Positions 1-8,916 of a stretch of 64,000 bases of DNA are shown in pieces; position 1 is the stretch's first letter, and each line of letters opens with the position of its first letter. The stretch is from NCBI GenBank assembly GCA_009785115.1, contig WQWY01000004.1, positions 62,001-126,000 of the forward strand, read 5' to 3'. The notes under the pieces were generated by a model. It saw only the letters and a program-made list of their open reading frames with translations. It had not been told where the DNA came from and ran no database searches. Source of the DNA: Micrococcales bacterium (GTDB lineage: Bacteria > Actinomycetota > Actinomycetes > Actinomycetales > Cellulomonadaceae). A program made the position numbers and the translations under genes.

Positions 1-70
1 GCGCCCCGATCACGACGCCGAGGAAGACGACAGGACGGAGCGGCCGGTGCCGGCGAACAGGTGGTGCCAA
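1..70 (-). CDS. secD: Protein translocase subunit SecD, N-terminal fragment (cut by window edge)
   Basis: Only the first 23 codons are inside the window. They read MAPPVRRHRPLRP followed by a hydrophobic run (VVFLGVVIGA), as in SecD, where a basic N-terminus precedes the first membrane helix. The proposed start is TTG at 70-68, because an AGGAAG ribosome-binding site lies 9 nt upstream and an in-frame stop closes the frame further up. It lies 65 bp downstream of yajC on the same strand, the usual yajC-secD order of the Sec accessory complex. Identification rests mostly on this context, because the diagnostic SecD domains lie outside the window. Confidence 0.6.
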   Translation of the reverse strand, partial: MAPPVRRHRPLRPVVFLGVVIGA

Positions 71-135
71 CGGTCTGGTCTTCCTCGTGTGCGCGGCGCG
101 AGACCGCGGGGCCGATCAGCGGGACGGGGGGTGGG

Positions 136-585
136 TCAGGGCCGGTCGGAACCCTGAGCGTCACCGGAGCCGCCCGGTTCCAGCCCCGACAGGTCGTCAG
201 GCACCTCGAACTCGTCACCGTCGATGTCGAGATCGGCGTCGGTACCGCCCTGCGCGCCCTGCTCGTCGGCGGCCACGGGCGGGCTCACCTTCTTCGAGAT
301 GGCCTGACGCATCCAGCGGCTCTCCACCCCGGGGGACGTCTCGAGCACGACCACGTCGCCCTCGGCCGACACCACGGTGGCGAACAGACCACCCATCGTC
401 ATCACCTCGTCCCCTGGGGCGAGGTTGCCGCGCATCTCCATCTGCTCGCGCTGGTGCTTGCGGCCGCGGCTGCTCATCAGCAGCATCGCCCCGATCACCA
501 GCGCGATGAGGAGGAAGAAGAAGCCGTTGCCGCTGAGGAAGCCGCCAGCAGCGGGCTCGGCTTCTGCGACGAGGCGGTGGAGCAT
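136..585 (-). CDS. yajC: Preprotein translocase accessory subunit YajC
   Basis: A 149-residue single-pass membrane protein. Residues about 20-37 (GNGFFFLLIALVIGAMLLM) form the membrane helix, and a basic stretch (RGRKHQREQ) follows on the cytoplasmic side. The YajC core then has the typical GDEVMTMGGLFATVV and ETSPGVESRWMRQAI segments. The C-terminus is a longer, acidic Gly/Asp-rich tail, common in actinobacterial YajC. YajC associates with SecD-SecF and YidC to assist protein export. It sits between ruvB and secD, an arrangement conserved in Actinomycetota. ATG is chosen as start; an AAGGA lies about 10 nt upstream. Confidence 0.92.
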   Translation of the reverse strand: MLHRLVAEAEPAAGGFLSGNGFFFLLIALVIGAMLLMSSRGRKHQREQMEMRGNLAPGDEVMTMGGLFATVVSAEGDVVVLETSPGVESRWMRQAISKKVSPPVAADEQGAQGGTDADLDIDGDEFEVPDDLSGLEPGGSGDAQGSDRP

Positions 586-675
586 GTCAGGTGCATCCTT
601 CGTGTCGGGGTACGACCAGGGGCGAGTTTAGGCTATCGGCCGTCGACCGCGGTGGAACGACGGTCGAGGCGTCGC

Positions 676-1722
676 TCATGCGAACAACGTACCCGTCTGG
701 CCAGGTTCTGGCGGGGTCAGGCCCAGATGACGCCAGGCGTCGGCGGTCGCCACCCGGCCTCGCGGCGTCCGTCCGACGAAGCCCTCGCGCACCAGGAACG
801 GCTCGGCCACCGTCTCCACGGTCTCCGGCTCCTCACCCACCGCCACGGCCAGCGTGGTCAGGCCGACCGGCCCCCCGCCGAAGCGCCGGCACAGCGCGTC
901 GAGCACCGCCCGGTCCAACCGGTCCAGGCCACGAGCGTCGACCTCGTAGACCTCGAGCGCCGCCCGTGCCGCGGGCAGCGAGCACGTCCCGTCCCCGCGC
1001 ACCTCGGCCCAGTCGCGGACCCGTCGCAGCAGACGGTTGGCGATACGAGGAGTACCGCGCGAGCGGGTCGCGATCTCCGAGGCGGCCTCACCAGCCAGGC
1101 TCACCCCGAGCAGCCTGGCGGAGCGGACGAGCACCTTCTCGAGCTCGTCGGTGGCGTAGAAGTCCAGGTGGGCGGTGAAGCCGAACCGGTCGCGCAGGGG
1201 CGCGGGAAGCAGCCCGGCCCTCGTCGTGGCGCCGACGACGGTGAACGGGGGCAGGGCCAGCGGGATCGCGCTCGCCCCGGCGCCCTTGCCGACCACGACG
1301 TCGACGCGGAAGTCCTCCATCGCCACGTAGAGCAGCTCCTCAGCGGCGCGGGCCAGGCGGTGGATCTCGTCGATGAACAGCACCTCGCCCACCTCCAGCG
1401 AGGACAGCACCGCGGCCAGGTCGCCCGCGTGCTGGATCGCCGGGCCGCTGGTCACCCTCAGCGACGTGCCGAGCTCGGCGGCGACGATCATGGCCAGCGT
1501 CGTCTTGCCCAGCCCCGGAGGGCCCGCGAGCAGCACGTGGTCAGGCGCCCTGCCACGACGCCGGGCCGCGTCGAGCACCAGAGACAGCTGCTCGCGCTCG
1601 ACGCGCTGCCCGACGAACTCCGCCAGCGTGCGGGGCCGCAGCGCCGCCTCGGCGGCCCGCTCCGTCTCGTCCGCGTCGGGGCTCACCAGGGATTCGAGAT
1701 CGCCGGCCCACGGCTCAGCCAC
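676..1722 (-). CDS. ruvB: Holliday junction branch-migration ATPase RuvB
   Basis: AAA+ motor of the RuvAB complex, which drives branch migration of Holliday junctions during recombinational repair. The Walker A is [11 protein letters not shown], the Walker [10 protein letters not shown], and the sensor region [18 protein letters not shown] is present. A C-terminal winged-helix DNA-binding domain ends in RTPRGRVAT. The GTG at 1722 (VAEPWAG) is taken as start; it overlaps the end of ruvA by 8 bp and has a GGGTGG sequence just upstream. GTG at 1731 is an alternative, and an ATG at 1761 would add residues unlike the family. It is translationally coupled to ruvA and probably shares its SOS-type control. 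Confidence 0.96.
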   Translation of the reverse strand: MAEPWAGDLESLVSPDADETERAAEAALRPRTLAEFVGQRVEREQLSLVLDAARRRGRAPDHVLLAGPPGLGKTTLAMIVAAELGTSLRVTSGPAIQHAGDLAAVLSSLEVGEVLFIDEIHRLARAAEELLYVAMEDFRVDVVVGKGAGASAIPLALPPFTVVGATTRAGLLPAPLRDRFGFTAHLDFYATDELEKVLVRSARLLGVSLAGEAASEIATRSRGTPRIANRLLRRVRDWAEVRGDGTCSLPAARAALEVYEVDARGLDRLDRAVLDALCRRFGGGPVGLTTLAVAVGEEPETVETVAEPFLVREGFVGRTPRGRVATADAWRHLGLTPPEPGQTGTLFA

Positions 1723-2320
1723 GCGGACCACCCAGAGTCCGCAGCGCCGCTCGCAGCACACCGGCCACCTCGTCAGGGCTCACCGGCTCCTCGCTGCCGT
1801 CCAGCACCTGCTCCACCGCGTCAGAAGCAGAGCGGGCGGGCCAGCCCAGGCCGGTCAGCGCCTCGACCACCTGGGCACGGTGGTCGTCAGCACGGACCAC
1901 AGCAGGTACGGACGCCGCCGGGGGCCCGAGCCTGTCCTTGAGCTCCAGGACGATCCGCTGGGCGCCCTTGCGCCCGATGCCGGGCACCCGCTGGAGCGCG
2001 GCCAGGTTCTCGTCGGCGACCGCCTGGCGCAGCCCGTCAGGGGTGTGCACGGCGAGCATCGCCAGGGCCAGCCGTGGGCCGATGCCGCTCACCGTCTGCA
2101 CGATCTCGAACACGTCGCGCTCGTCGGCGTCCGTGAACCCGAACAGGGTCAGCGCGTCCTCACGCACCACGAGCGACGTGGCCAGACGAGCGGGCGCCCC
2201 GACCCGGAGGCCTGCCAGCGTCGTCGGCGTCGCCTGGACCAGCATGCCGACGCCACCGACCTCGACCACCGCTGCGTCCAGCCGGACCGACAGCACCTCG
2301 CCGTGCACCGATGCGATCAC
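1715..2320 (-). CDS. ruvA: Holliday junction branch-migration protein RuvA
   Basis: A 201-residue junction-recognition subunit that forms tetramers on four-way DNA and loads RuvB. It has an N-terminal OB-fold ([28 protein letters not shown]), a double helix-hairpin-helix core ([14 protein letters not shown] and [18 protein letters not shown]) and a small C-terminal domain that contacts RuvB. Start is GTG at 2320 with a strong AGGAGG upstream. It is the first gene of a leftward ruvA-ruvB unit. Unlike most bacteria with this locus, ruvC is not upstream on the same strand but divergent, 113 bp away. Confidence 0.96.
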   Translation of the reverse strand: MIASVHGEVLSVRLDAAVVEVGGVGMLVQATPTTLAGLRVGAPARLATSLVVREDALTLFGFTDADERDVFEIVQTVSGIGPRLALAMLAVHTPDGLRQAVADENLAALQRVPGIGRKGAQRIVLELKDRLGPPAASVPAVVRADDHRAQVVEALTGLGWPARSASDAVEQVLDGSEEPVSPDEVAGVLRAALRTLGGPRG

Positions 2321-2361
2321 CGCACGCCTCCTCTTTCTACCGGCTCACACCTTCTCACGTG

Positions 2362-2377
2362 GCGAACACGTGTACGA
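2362..2377. promoter_or_regulatory. Candidate LexA (SOS) box between divergent ruvA and ruvC
   Basis: The sequence GCGAACACGTGTACGA agrees with the actinobacterial SOS box TCGAAC-N4-GTTCGA at ten of the twelve specified positions (mismatches at the first base and at T to A in the right half). It lies in the 113-bp gap between the start codons of ruvA (leftward) and ruvC (rightward), so one LexA dimer could control both. ruv genes are established SOS-regulon members in many bacteria; control here is inferred from the site. Confidence 0.55.
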
Positions 2378-2433
2378 CCGACACACCGGGCACCTGCCCA
2401 GATTCCGGGCTCTGAGGCTGCGACGATAGGCCG

Positions 2434-3015
2434 GTGCGCGTCCTCGGAGTCGACCCCGGCCTGACCCGGTGCGGTCTGGGCGTGGTCGACGGGCTGCCCG
2501 GGCGCGGGCTGCGGATGGTCGCGGCCGGTGTGGCCCGGTCTGAGGCAGGCCTCGACCACGACCAGCGGCTGCTGGTGATCGCTGACCAGATCGAGACCTG
2601 GTTGGAGCGTCACGCCCCCGACGCGGTGGCTGTCGAGCAGGTGTTCGCCCAGCAGAACGTGCGCACGGTGACGGGCACGGCACAGGTCGCCGGCGTGGCC
2701 ATGCTGGCCGCCGCACGGCGGCGCATCCCCGTCGCGGTGCACACCCCGAGCGAGGTGAAGGCCGCCGTGACCGGCTCGGGCAGGGCGGGCAAGGCGCAGG
2801 TGCAGACGATGGTCGCTCGGCTGCTGGGGCTCCCCTCTCGCCCCACCCCCGCCGACGCCGCCGACGCCCTGGCCCTGGCCATCTGCCACCTGTGGCGCCC
2901 GGCCGGGGCGCTCGGCGCCCCGCAGCGCGCACCGGGCTCGCTCACCGCCGCCCAGCAGGCATGGGCAGCCGCCGAGCAGGCCGCGAGACGACGCCCGGCA
3001 CGCCGGCCGGCCTGA
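2434..3015 (+). CDS. ruvC: Crossover junction endodeoxyribonuclease RuvC (inverted relative to ruvAB)
   Basis: A 193-residue Holliday-junction resolvase of the RNase H fold. The acidic active-site residues are visible in order: Asp7 in VLGVDPGLT, Glu in [14 protein letters not shown], and the C-terminal Asp pair in [15 protein letters not shown]. Start is GTG at 2434 and no good Shine-Dalgarno precedes it; a GACGAT box 6 nt upstream suggests a leaderless mRNA, though that match is weak. It runs rightward, convergent with yebC and divergent from ruvA, whereas the usual actinobacterial order is yebC-ruvC-ruvA-ruvB on one strand. The C-terminal tail is Ala/Arg-rich. Confidence 0.95.
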   Translation: MRVLGVDPGLTRCGLGVVDGLPGRGLRMVAAGVARSEAGLDHDQRLLVIADQIETWLERHAPDAVAVEQVFAQQNVRTVTGTAQVAGVAMLAAARRRIPVAVHTPSEVKAAVTGSGRAGKAQVQTMVARLLGLPSRPTPADAADALALAICHLWRPAGALGAPQRAPGSLTAAQQAWAAAEQAARRRPARRPA

Positions 3016-3072
3016 GCCCGACCGGGCGAGCCTGCCCACGCCGGGCGCCGAGGGGCTACCCGTCGAGCAGGG

Positions 3073-3825
3073 CTATCCGTCCAGCGCCGCGAGCACCTCG
3101 TCCGAGGCGGTGAAGTTCGCGTAGACGTTCTGCACGTCGTCGGAGTCTTCGAGGGCGTCGATGAGCCGCATGATGGTGCGGGCACCCTCGACGTCCACCT
3201 CGATCTCGGTCGCCGGGTGGAAGACGACGTCGGCGGAGTCGTACTCGATGCCCGCGTCCTGCAGCGCCTGACGGACCGGCACCAGGTCGGTCGCCTCGGT
3301 CAGCACCTCGAAGGAGTCCCCCTCGTCGGTCACCTCCTCGGCGCCCGCGTCGAGCACGGCCTCCATCACGTCGTCCTCGCTGGTGCCCTCCTTGGGCACC
3401 ACGATGACGCCCTTGCGCGAGAACAGGTAGGCCACCGAGCCCGGGTCGGCCATCTGACCGCCGTTGCGGGTGAACGCCACGCGGACGTCGGAGGCGGCAC
3501 GGTTGCGGTTGTCGGTCAAGCACTCGACCAGCACCGCGATCCCTCCCGAGCCGTAGCCCTCGTAGAGGATCGACTGATACTCAGCACCGCCGGCCTCCGC
3601 GCCCGACCCACGCTTGACCGCGCGGTCGATGTTGTCAGACGGGACCGACGACTTCTTGGCCTTCTGGACCGCGTCGTACAGCGTCGGGTTGCCGGCGAGG
3701 TCACCGCCGCCCGTGCGGGCCGCGACCTCGATGTTCTTGATCAGCTTCGCGAAGAGCTTGCCCCGCTTGGCGTCGACAAGCGCCTTCTTGTGCTTGGTCG
3801 TGGCCCACTTGGAGTGACCTGACAT
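3073..3825 (-). CDS. yebC: YebC/PmpR family transcription/translation factor
   Basis: A 250-residue protein that begins with the family signature [30 protein letters not shown]. YebC-family proteins have been described as DNA-binding regulators and, more recently, as factors assisting ribosomes on difficult (proline-rich) sequences; this gene's exact role is not shown by sequence. The three-domain length is normal. GAAGCAGG precedes the ATG. It lies downstream of pdxS and the NUDIX gene, as in related actinobacteria, and now converges on ruvC. Confidence 0.93.
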   Translation of the reverse strand: MSGHSKWATTKHKKALVDAKRGKLFAKLIKNIEVAARTGGGDLAGNPTLYDAVQKAKKSSVPSDNIDRAVKRGSGAEAGGAEYQSILYEGYGSGGIAVLVECLTDNRNRAASDVRVAFTRNGGQMADPGSVAYLFSRKGVIVVPKEGTSEDDVMEAVLDAGAEEVTDEGDSFEVLTEATDLVPVRQALQDAGIEYDSADVVFHPATEIEVDVEGARTIMRLIDALEDSDDVQNVYANFTASDEVLAALDG

Positions 3826-3941
3826 CGAACCTGCTTCCCCTCTGAGGTCTGGCGTCGCGCAGCGACGATCCTACCGGCGGTGAGGTCCTCTCTCTCCGCG
3901 CGCGGGCGCACACCCTCGCAGACGTCGTCCGGCTGTGCCCC

Positions 3942-4538
3942 TCACCCGGTGGCTCCGGTCTCGTCCAGGTGGCGGGTCACCCCGTCCCAGCCGGTGAGCA
4001 GCGAGCGCACCAGGCCCACCAGCCCCACGGGGAACACCTCGAGCTCGACCCGGGCGAGCTCGTCGAGGTCGAACCAGCGCATCTCGTCGAGAAGGTCGCC
4101 CTCCAGGGCCGTCCAGCCGGCCCGGGTCAGCGGGGCGTGAGCGTCGACCCGGGCCATGAACAGGTCTTCGTCCTGCCGGCAGTGCTGCGCGGCGAAGTCG
4201 AAGATCGCCGCGCGGGTGAACACCGGGCCGACGAGCGCGTCGCCGCCGAGCACGAGGCCGGTCTCCTCGCGCACCTCCCGCACAGCCGCCGCTCGCGAGG
4301 TCTCCCCAGCGTCCAGACCTCCGCCGACGGTGAACCACCAGCTGCGCGACGGCAGGTCGTGGTCGTGCCCGCGCACCATGAGCACCCGGTCGGCAGCGTC
4401 CAGCAGGATGACCCGGGCCGCACGGCGGAACATCATCCCGTCGGCGCCCCGGCGCCATCCCGGCCCCAGCGCGCCGCCCGAGCCCCGCCCGTCGGCGGGG
4501 CTCGGTGCACCTACCGCCGGTGGGCCCGTCGGGCTCAC
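3942..4538 (-). CDS. NUDIX hydrolase domain protein
   Basis: A 198-residue protein with a complete Nudix box in [18 protein letters not shown] continuing to REETGL, fitting G-x5-E-x7-R-E-U-x-E-E-x-G-U, so the metal-binding catalytic loop is intact. NUDIX enzymes cleave nucleoside diphosphates linked to another moiety; the substrate cannot be told. The first ~30 residues are Gly/Pro-rich and may be a disordered tail, or the true start may be the internal Met at [10 protein letters not shown]. The proposed ATG overlaps the pdxS stop (ATGA), pointing to translational coupling. It occupies the place where pdxT often follows pdxS. Confidence 0.85.
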   Translation of the reverse strand: MSPTGPPAVGAPSPADGRGSGGALGPGWRRGADGMMFRRAARVILLDAADRVLMVRGHDHDLPSRSWWFTVGGGLDAGETSRAAAVREVREETGLVLGGDALVGPVFTRAAIFDFAAQHCRQDEDLFMARVDAHAPLTRAGWTALEGDLLDEMRWFDLDELARVELEVFPVGLVGLVRSLLTGWDGVTRHLDETGATG

Positions 4539-5443
4539 CAGCCCCGGTCGGCCAGCCGGTGCGGCACGGGCACGTCGTCCACGTTGATGCCGACCATCGC
4601 GTCACCGAGGCCCCGGGAGACCTTGGCGATGACGGCGGGGTCGTCGTAGGAGGCCGTGGCCTTGACGATCGCTGAGGCGCGCGCCGCCGGGTCGCCAGAC
4701 TTGAAGATGCCCGAGCCGACGAAGACGCCCTCGGCACCCAGCTGCATCATCATCGCGGCGTCAGCCGGGGTGGCGATGCCGCCGGCGGTGAACAGCACCA
4801 CCGGGAGCCTGCCTGCCCGGGCCACCTCGGCGACCAGCTCGTAGGGCGCCTGGAGGTCCTTGGCCGCCAGGTACAGCTCGTCGGCCGGCAGAGACGTCAG
4901 CCGGCGGATGTCGTCGCGGATCTGGCGCATGTGCGTGGTCGCGTTGGAGACGTCCCCGGTGCCAGCCTCGCCCTTGGAGCGGATCATCGCCGCACCCTCG
5001 GTGATGCGCCGCAGCGCCTCGCCCAGGTTGGTCGCGCCGCACACGAACGGGACGCCGAAGGCCCGCTTGTCGATGTGGTGGGCATAGTCGGCCGGGGTGA
5101 GCACCTCGGACTCGTCGATGACGTCCACCCCGAGCGCCTCGAGCACCTGCGCCTCGACGAAGTGGCCGATCCGGGCCTTGGCCATCACCGGGATCGAGAC
5201 CGCGGAGATGATCCCCTCGATGAGGTCGGGGTCGCTCATCCGCGCCACCCCTCCCTGAGCACGGATGTCAGCCGGGACCCGCTCGAGGGCCATCACCGCG
5301 ACCGCACCGGCGGCCTCGGCGATCTTGGCCTGCTCCGGAGTGACGACGTCCATGATGACGCCGCCCTTGAGCGTCTCGATCAGACCTCGCCCGGTGCTGG
5401 CGGCGGCAGACGACGTGGTGGTCGAAGGGTCCTCAGTGCTCAC
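4535..5443 (-). CDS. pdxS: Pyridoxal 5'-phosphate synthase lyase subunit PdxS
   Basis: A 302-residue (beta/alpha)8 enzyme that builds PLP from ribose 5-phosphate, glyceraldehyde 3-phosphate and ammonia. Recognisable segments are [22 protein letters not shown], with the catalytic Asp in [26 protein letters not shown], and [14 protein letters not shown], with the Schiff-base Lys. The phosphate loop [19 protein letters not shown] is also present. Start is GTG at 5443 with GAGGAA 6 nt upstream. The glutaminase partner PdxT, normally next to pdxS, is not in this locus or elsewhere in the window, so it must be encoded elsewhere or ammonia comes from another source. Confidence 0.96.
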   Translation of the reverse strand: MSTEDPSTTTSSAAASTGRGLIETLKGGVIMDVVTPEQAKIAEAAGAVAVMALERVPADIRAQGGVARMSDPDLIEGIISAVSIPVMAKARIGHFVEAQVLEALGVDVIDESEVLTPADYAHHIDKRAFGVPFVCGATNLGEALRRITEGAAMIRSKGEAGTGDVSNATTHMRQIRDDIRRLTSLPADELYLAAKDLQAPYELVAEVARAGRLPVVLFTAGGIATPADAAMMMQLGAEGVFVGSGIFKSGDPAARASAIVKATASYDDPAVIAKVSRGLGDAMVGINVDDVPVPHRLADRGW

Positions 5444-5537
5444 GGCATTTCCTCACACGGTCTGGGGGGTGGTGCCGAGCGACGCTGCTACGACCTGGCC
5501 ATCGTAGGACGTTCTCAAGGGTCTGCGAGACAGGTTT

Positions 5538-6149
5538 TCAGGAGCGGCCGTACCCGCTGAGGGTCTCTGGCCAGGAGTCGTCCAGCTCCAGGGTGGTCGG
5601 TGCGGCCGCGTGGCCGGCAAGACGGAAGAGTCGCACCACGCGGCTGCGTCGGATCCGCAGCGCCTGGGCCACGGCCTCGTTGTGGATGCGCCGAGCCACC
5701 TGCACCCGGTACCACGCGGCGGCGAGCTGGCCGAGCAGCTCCTCCCCGAGGGCCTCGCGGCGCAGCCGCTCCACCTCGTCCGGGTCAGACAACACCTCGG
5801 TCAGCGTCGCGGTCAGCTCGCTCTCGGCCGAGCCCGGGCTCTGCTGGGCCGCTGGTGGCGCGGCGGCACCCAGCAGCGCACGCGACTCCGGTGGCGTCGC
5901 CGCCGTGGAGGCCGCCAGCGCCTGCCAGGCCGACTCCCCCAGCACCACCGAGCTCACCGGGTCGAGCAGCCCCGAGGTCGCGAGCTCGGCCGCGACGGTG
6001 GCCCGCCGCACCAGCTGGGCGGTGACGACCACCCGCGCCGAGGTCACCTTGCGGTGCAGACGGTCCAGCCGCGAGGCACGCACCCAGGCCAGCCAGAGCA
6101 GGACGACCGCGACGATGCCCACCAGGGCGACGATCTCCAGCAGCGTCAT
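5538..6149 (-). CDS. LemA-like membrane protein of the PIM locus
   Basis: A 203-residue protein with one N-terminal membrane helix (LLEIVALVGIVAVVLLWLAWV), then a long helical cytoplasmic part that begins RASRLDRLHRKVTSARVVV and ends with YRVQVARRIHNEAVAQALRIRR. This helix-helix layout resembles LemA-family proteins. Its ATG overlaps the pimA stop (ATGA), so it is co-translated with the phosphatidylinositol mannoside genes. Actinobacteria commonly have a small conserved membrane or NUDIX-annotated protein at this place (compare Rv2609c downstream of pimA in M. tuberculosis). The function is unknown; a role in membrane glycolipid assembly is only a guess from position. Confidence 0.75.
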   Translation of the reverse strand: MTLLEIVALVGIVAVVLLWLAWVRASRLDRLHRKVTSARVVVTAQLVRRATVAAELATSGLLDPVSSVVLGESAWQALAASTAATPPESRALLGAAAPPAAQQSPGSAESELTATLTEVLSDPDEVERLRREALGEELLGQLAAAWYRVQVARRIHNEAVAQALRIRRSRVVRLFRLAGHAAAPTTLELDDSWPETLSGYGRS

Positions 6150-7345
6150 CGCGTCTCTCCTCGGGCACGGCGCAGCAGCGCGTCACGGACCGACGACGGG
6201 TCTTCGCCCACCGGTGCGTCCCTGCCCTCCACGGCCATCTCGTACACCGCGAGCACCTGCTCGGTCACCGCCGACCAGTCGTACCTGCGCACCACCTGGG
6301 CGCCACGCTGGCGCACCTGCGACCGCAGGTCGTCGTCGGTGAGCACCCGCACCAAGGTGGCGGCCAGGTCGACCGAGTCCCCGTTGGTGAAGAGCACCCC
6401 GGCGGTGCCCTCGTCCAGCACCCGACGGAACGCTCCGAGGTCGGAGGCGACCACGCACGTGCCGGCCGCCATGGCCTCCACCAGGACGATGCCGAAGCTC
6501 TCGCCGCCGGTCTGCGGGGCGACGTACGCGTCGACAGACGTCAGCAGCCGGGCCTTCTCGTCGTCGCTCACCGAGCCCAGCAGCTCCACCGCCTCGGCGA
6601 CCCGGGGCCCCGCCTGCGCCACCTGCTCCGCACCGGTCTCGCCCGCGCCGGCGACCAGCACCCGGACCCCCGGCACCCGCCGCTGCACGAGCTCGACCGC
6701 ACCGAGCAGCACGCTCAGCCCCTTGCGGGGCTCGTCGAGCCGACCGAGGAACGCCACGGTCGGTCGCTCGGGGGTCCCCTGCCACGCCGGGTCGGTCTCG
6801 GCCTCGGCGAAGCGGTCGACGTAGACCCCGTTGGGGATCACCGTCGCGTCCCCCCCGAGATGCTCGACCAGGGTGCGCCGAGCGTCCTCCGAGACGGCGA
6901 TGCGGGCGGTGATCTTCTCCAGCGACTGCCGGACGAACGGGTAGGCGATCTGCAAGGACCGCGACCGCAGGATCGAGGTGTGGAACGTCGCGACCACCGG
7001 CCCGTCAGCGATCCACAGCGCGAGCATCGACAGGCTGGGCACGGCGGGCTCGTGCAGGTGCAGCACGTCGAACCGCCCGGCAGCCAGCCACTTGCGCACC
7101 CGGGCGGCCGCGACCGGGCCGAAGGCCAGGCGGGCCACCGAGCCGTTGTAGTGGACCGCCAACGCTCTCCCGGCGGGGACGAGGTAGCCCGGCACGGGGG
7201 TGTCGTCACCGGCCGGGGCGAGCACCGAGACCTCGTGACCGTCAGCGAGCAGCGCCTCGGCCAGGTCGCGGGCGTGGAACTGCACACCGCCGGGAGCGTC
7301 GAACGAGTAGGGGCACACGATGCCCACCCGCAGAGGTCGTGTCAC
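6146..7345 (-). CDS. pimA: GDP-mannose-dependent phosphatidylinositol mannosyltransferase PimA
   Basis: A 399-residue GT-B fold, family GT4 glycosyltransferase, predicted to add the first mannose to phosphatidylinositol on the inner membrane leaflet. The N-terminal lobe has VGIVCPYSFDAPGGVQFHAR. The C-terminal lobe has FLGRLDEPRKGLSVLLGA and the E-x7-E nucleotide-sugar motif in GGESFGIVLVEAMAAGT. Start is GTG at 7345, overlapping the acyltransferase stop as GTGA. It lies in the conserved order HIT-pgsA-acyltransferase-pimA, which matches Rv2613c to Rv2610c and supports PimA over other GT4 enzymes. Confidence 0.92.
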   Translation of the reverse strand: MTRPLRVGIVCPYSFDAPGGVQFHARDLAEALLADGHEVSVLAPAGDDTPVPGYLVPAGRALAVHYNGSVARLAFGPVAAARVRKWLAAGRFDVLHLHEPAVPSLSMLALWIADGPVVATFHTSILRSRSLQIAYPFVRQSLEKITARIAVSEDARRTLVEHLGGDATVIPNGVYVDRFAEAETDPAWQGTPERPTVAFLGRLDEPRKGLSVLLGAVELVQRRVPGVRVLVAGAGETGAEQVAQAGPRVAEAVELLGSVSDDEKARLLTSVDAYVAPQTGGESFGIVLVEAMAAGTCVVASDLGAFRRVLDEGTAGVLFTNGDSVDLAATLVRVLTDDDLRSQVRQRGAQVVRRYDWSAVTEQVLAVYEMAVEGRDAPVGEDPSSVRDALLRRARGETR

Positions 7346-8301
7346 GCTGCTCCCCCGGTCTCGGCCGCGTCCCGGGCGGGGTCGAGGTCGGTGACGAAGA
7401 CCCGTTGCAGCATGTGCCAGTCCTGCGGGGCCCTCTCGATGGTCGCGGCCAGCGAGTCGACCCAGGCCTGCGTGACAGCGGCCACCCGGTCGCGGCCGGT
7501 GATCGCCTCGTCGACGACGATCGGGTCGGAGAGCTCCAGCAGGATCCCCCAGGGCGCGCCGGCCCGGCGGCGCCGCTCCCCACGCAGGCGCTCGTAGGTG
7601 ATCGAGATGGTGCACAACGGGGCCTGGCCCGTCGCTGTCAGCGCGGCGGGCCCGGCGGCCACCCGTGCCTTCTCACCGAACAGCGTCACCTCGACCCCGT
7701 GCCTGGACAGGTCCCGGTCGGCCAGCAGCGGGATCAGGCGGCCACCAGCACGCACGTCCTTGGTGAGCCCCCGGAAGGCCTGGCTCCCCTCCCCCTTGCC
7801 CAGCGGCAGGATGCGCATGCCCGCGCCCTCGCGCACCGCGAGAAAGTCCAAGAACACCTGCTCCGGCTCGAGCCGCTCAGCCACCGTGGTCACGGGTGCC
7901 AGGTCGCGGCAGGCCCACAGGCCGGCCAGGTCCCAGTTGCCCAGGTGCCCGAGCGCGGCCACGACCGACTCACCGGCGGCGAAGCGCTCGCGCGCCCACC
8001 CGTCGTTGACGGCCCGCACCCGCGCGTCGGCCTTGTCGCCGCTGAGCCCGGGCTGGATCAGCACCTCCGCGTAGTAGCGGAAGTACGAGCGCATGCCCGC
8101 GTGGGACAGCCTGCGCAGACCCCACCGTGACAGCCCGGGGCGCACCCGGGCGAGGTTGCTCTCCAGGCGGCGCACACCCTTGCCGCGTCTCACCCACACG
8201 AGGTCGGCGGCCAGCGCCAGCACGGCACGGACCAGGGTCTCGGGCAGCCTGGGCGCCCACCGCCACGCGATCGAGAGCAGACGTCCCGGGTCGAGCATCA
8301 C
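7342..8301 (-). CDS. Phosphatidylinositol mannoside acyltransferase (LPLAT family)
   Basis: A 319-residue HtrB/LpxL-type acyltransferase. The catalytic H-x4-D motif is in ALGHLGNWDLAG, and the glycerolipid-binding glutamate region lies near MRILPLGKGEG. In mycobacteria the equivalent gene (Rv2611c, PatA) acylates the mannose of PIM1 or PIM2; the same reaction is inferred here from family and gene order. An N-terminal amphipathic/membrane-associated segment (RLLSIAWRWAPRLPETLVRAVLALAADLVW) fits a membrane-bound enzyme. The start ATG at 8301 overlaps the pgsA stop (ATGA). Confidence 0.9.
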   Translation of the reverse strand: MMLDPGRLLSIAWRWAPRLPETLVRAVLALAADLVWVRRGKGVRRLESNLARVRPGLSRWGLRRLSHAGMRSYFRYYAEVLIQPGLSGDKADARVRAVNDGWARERFAAGESVVAALGHLGNWDLAGLWACRDLAPVTTVAERLEPEQVFLDFLAVREGAGMRILPLGKGEGSQAFRGLTKDVRAGGRLIPLLADRDLSRHGVEVTLFGEKARVAAGPAALTATGQAPLCTISITYERLRGERRRRAGAPWGILLELSDPIVVDEAITGRDRVAAVTQAWVDSLAATIERAPQDWHMLQRVFVTDLDPARDAAETGGAA

Positions 8302-8912
8302 GCGTCCTCCGCCGCCGTCGCCTGGCGGCGGACCGCCGCGACCCGCTGGCCGACCGTCACCGCCGACGCCACGGCGAGCAGCCCCAGCGCCACGGTCAGC
8401 ACGAGCGTCGGGGCACCCAGCCCCACGGCCAGGGTGGCGAGCAGCACGACAGACAGACGGTCGGCCCGTTCAGCGATGCCGACCTTCGCGTCGAAGCCCA
8501 CCCCTTCGGCACGGGCCCGGGCGTAGGGCACGACCGAGCCGAGCACCAGGCAGGCCAGGGCGAGCACCATGGCCAGACGGTCGTCTCCCCCACCGGCGAA
8601 CCACAGCACGAGCCCGGCGAACACCGCCGCGTCAGCGAGACGGTCCATCGTGGAGTCCAGGAAGGCACCCCACGGCCCGGAGCGACCGCCCTCGCGGGCC
8701 ATCACCCCGTCCAGGGAGTCGGTGAGCACCATGACCCCCACGACGAGCGCCCCGACCGCCAGGTGACCTGTCGGGAACGCCCACAGCGCCGCGACGACGA
8801 CCACCACCGTCCCGGTGATCGTCACCGCGTCGGGAGTCACCCCCGCGCGAAGCAGCAGGCGGGCGACCGGGGTGAAGACCTTGGTCGCCAGGCCGCGAAG
8901 CCCCTCGAGCAC
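8298..8912 (-). CDS. pgsA: Phosphatidylinositol phosphate synthase (CDP-alcohol phosphatidyltransferase)
   Basis: A 204-residue integral membrane enzyme with the full CDP-alcohol phosphotransferase signature D-x2-D-G-x2-A-R-x8-G-x3-D-x3-D, seen as DSLDGVMAREGG followed by GAFLDSTMD. About six hydrophobic helices follow the family pattern. In actinobacteria this enzyme joins CDP-diacylglycerol to inositol 1-phosphate, giving the precursor of phosphatidylinositol and PIMs. Its place between the HIT gene and the PIM acyltransferase supports this reading rather than phosphatidylglycerophosphate synthase. Start is GTG at 8912, 4 bp after the HIT gene stop. Confidence 0.93.
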   Translation of the reverse strand: MLEGLRGLATKVFTPVARLLLRAGVTPDAVTITGTVVVVVAALWAFPTGHLAVGALVVGVMVLTDSLDGVMAREGGRSGPWGAFLDSTMDRLADAAVFAGLVLWFAGGGDDRLAMVLALACLVLGSVVPYARARAEGVGFDAKVGIAERADRLSVVLLATLAVGLGAPTLVLTVALGLLAVASAVTVGQRVAAVRRQATAAEDA

Positions 8913-8916
8913 CGGT

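Noticed and set aside
61..1941. Very long open frame on the + strand opposite yajC and ruvB
   Set aside because: It is a shadow caused by high G+C third positions; the product is Arg/Ala/Gly-rich without family marks, while the minus strand has clear yajC and ruvB.
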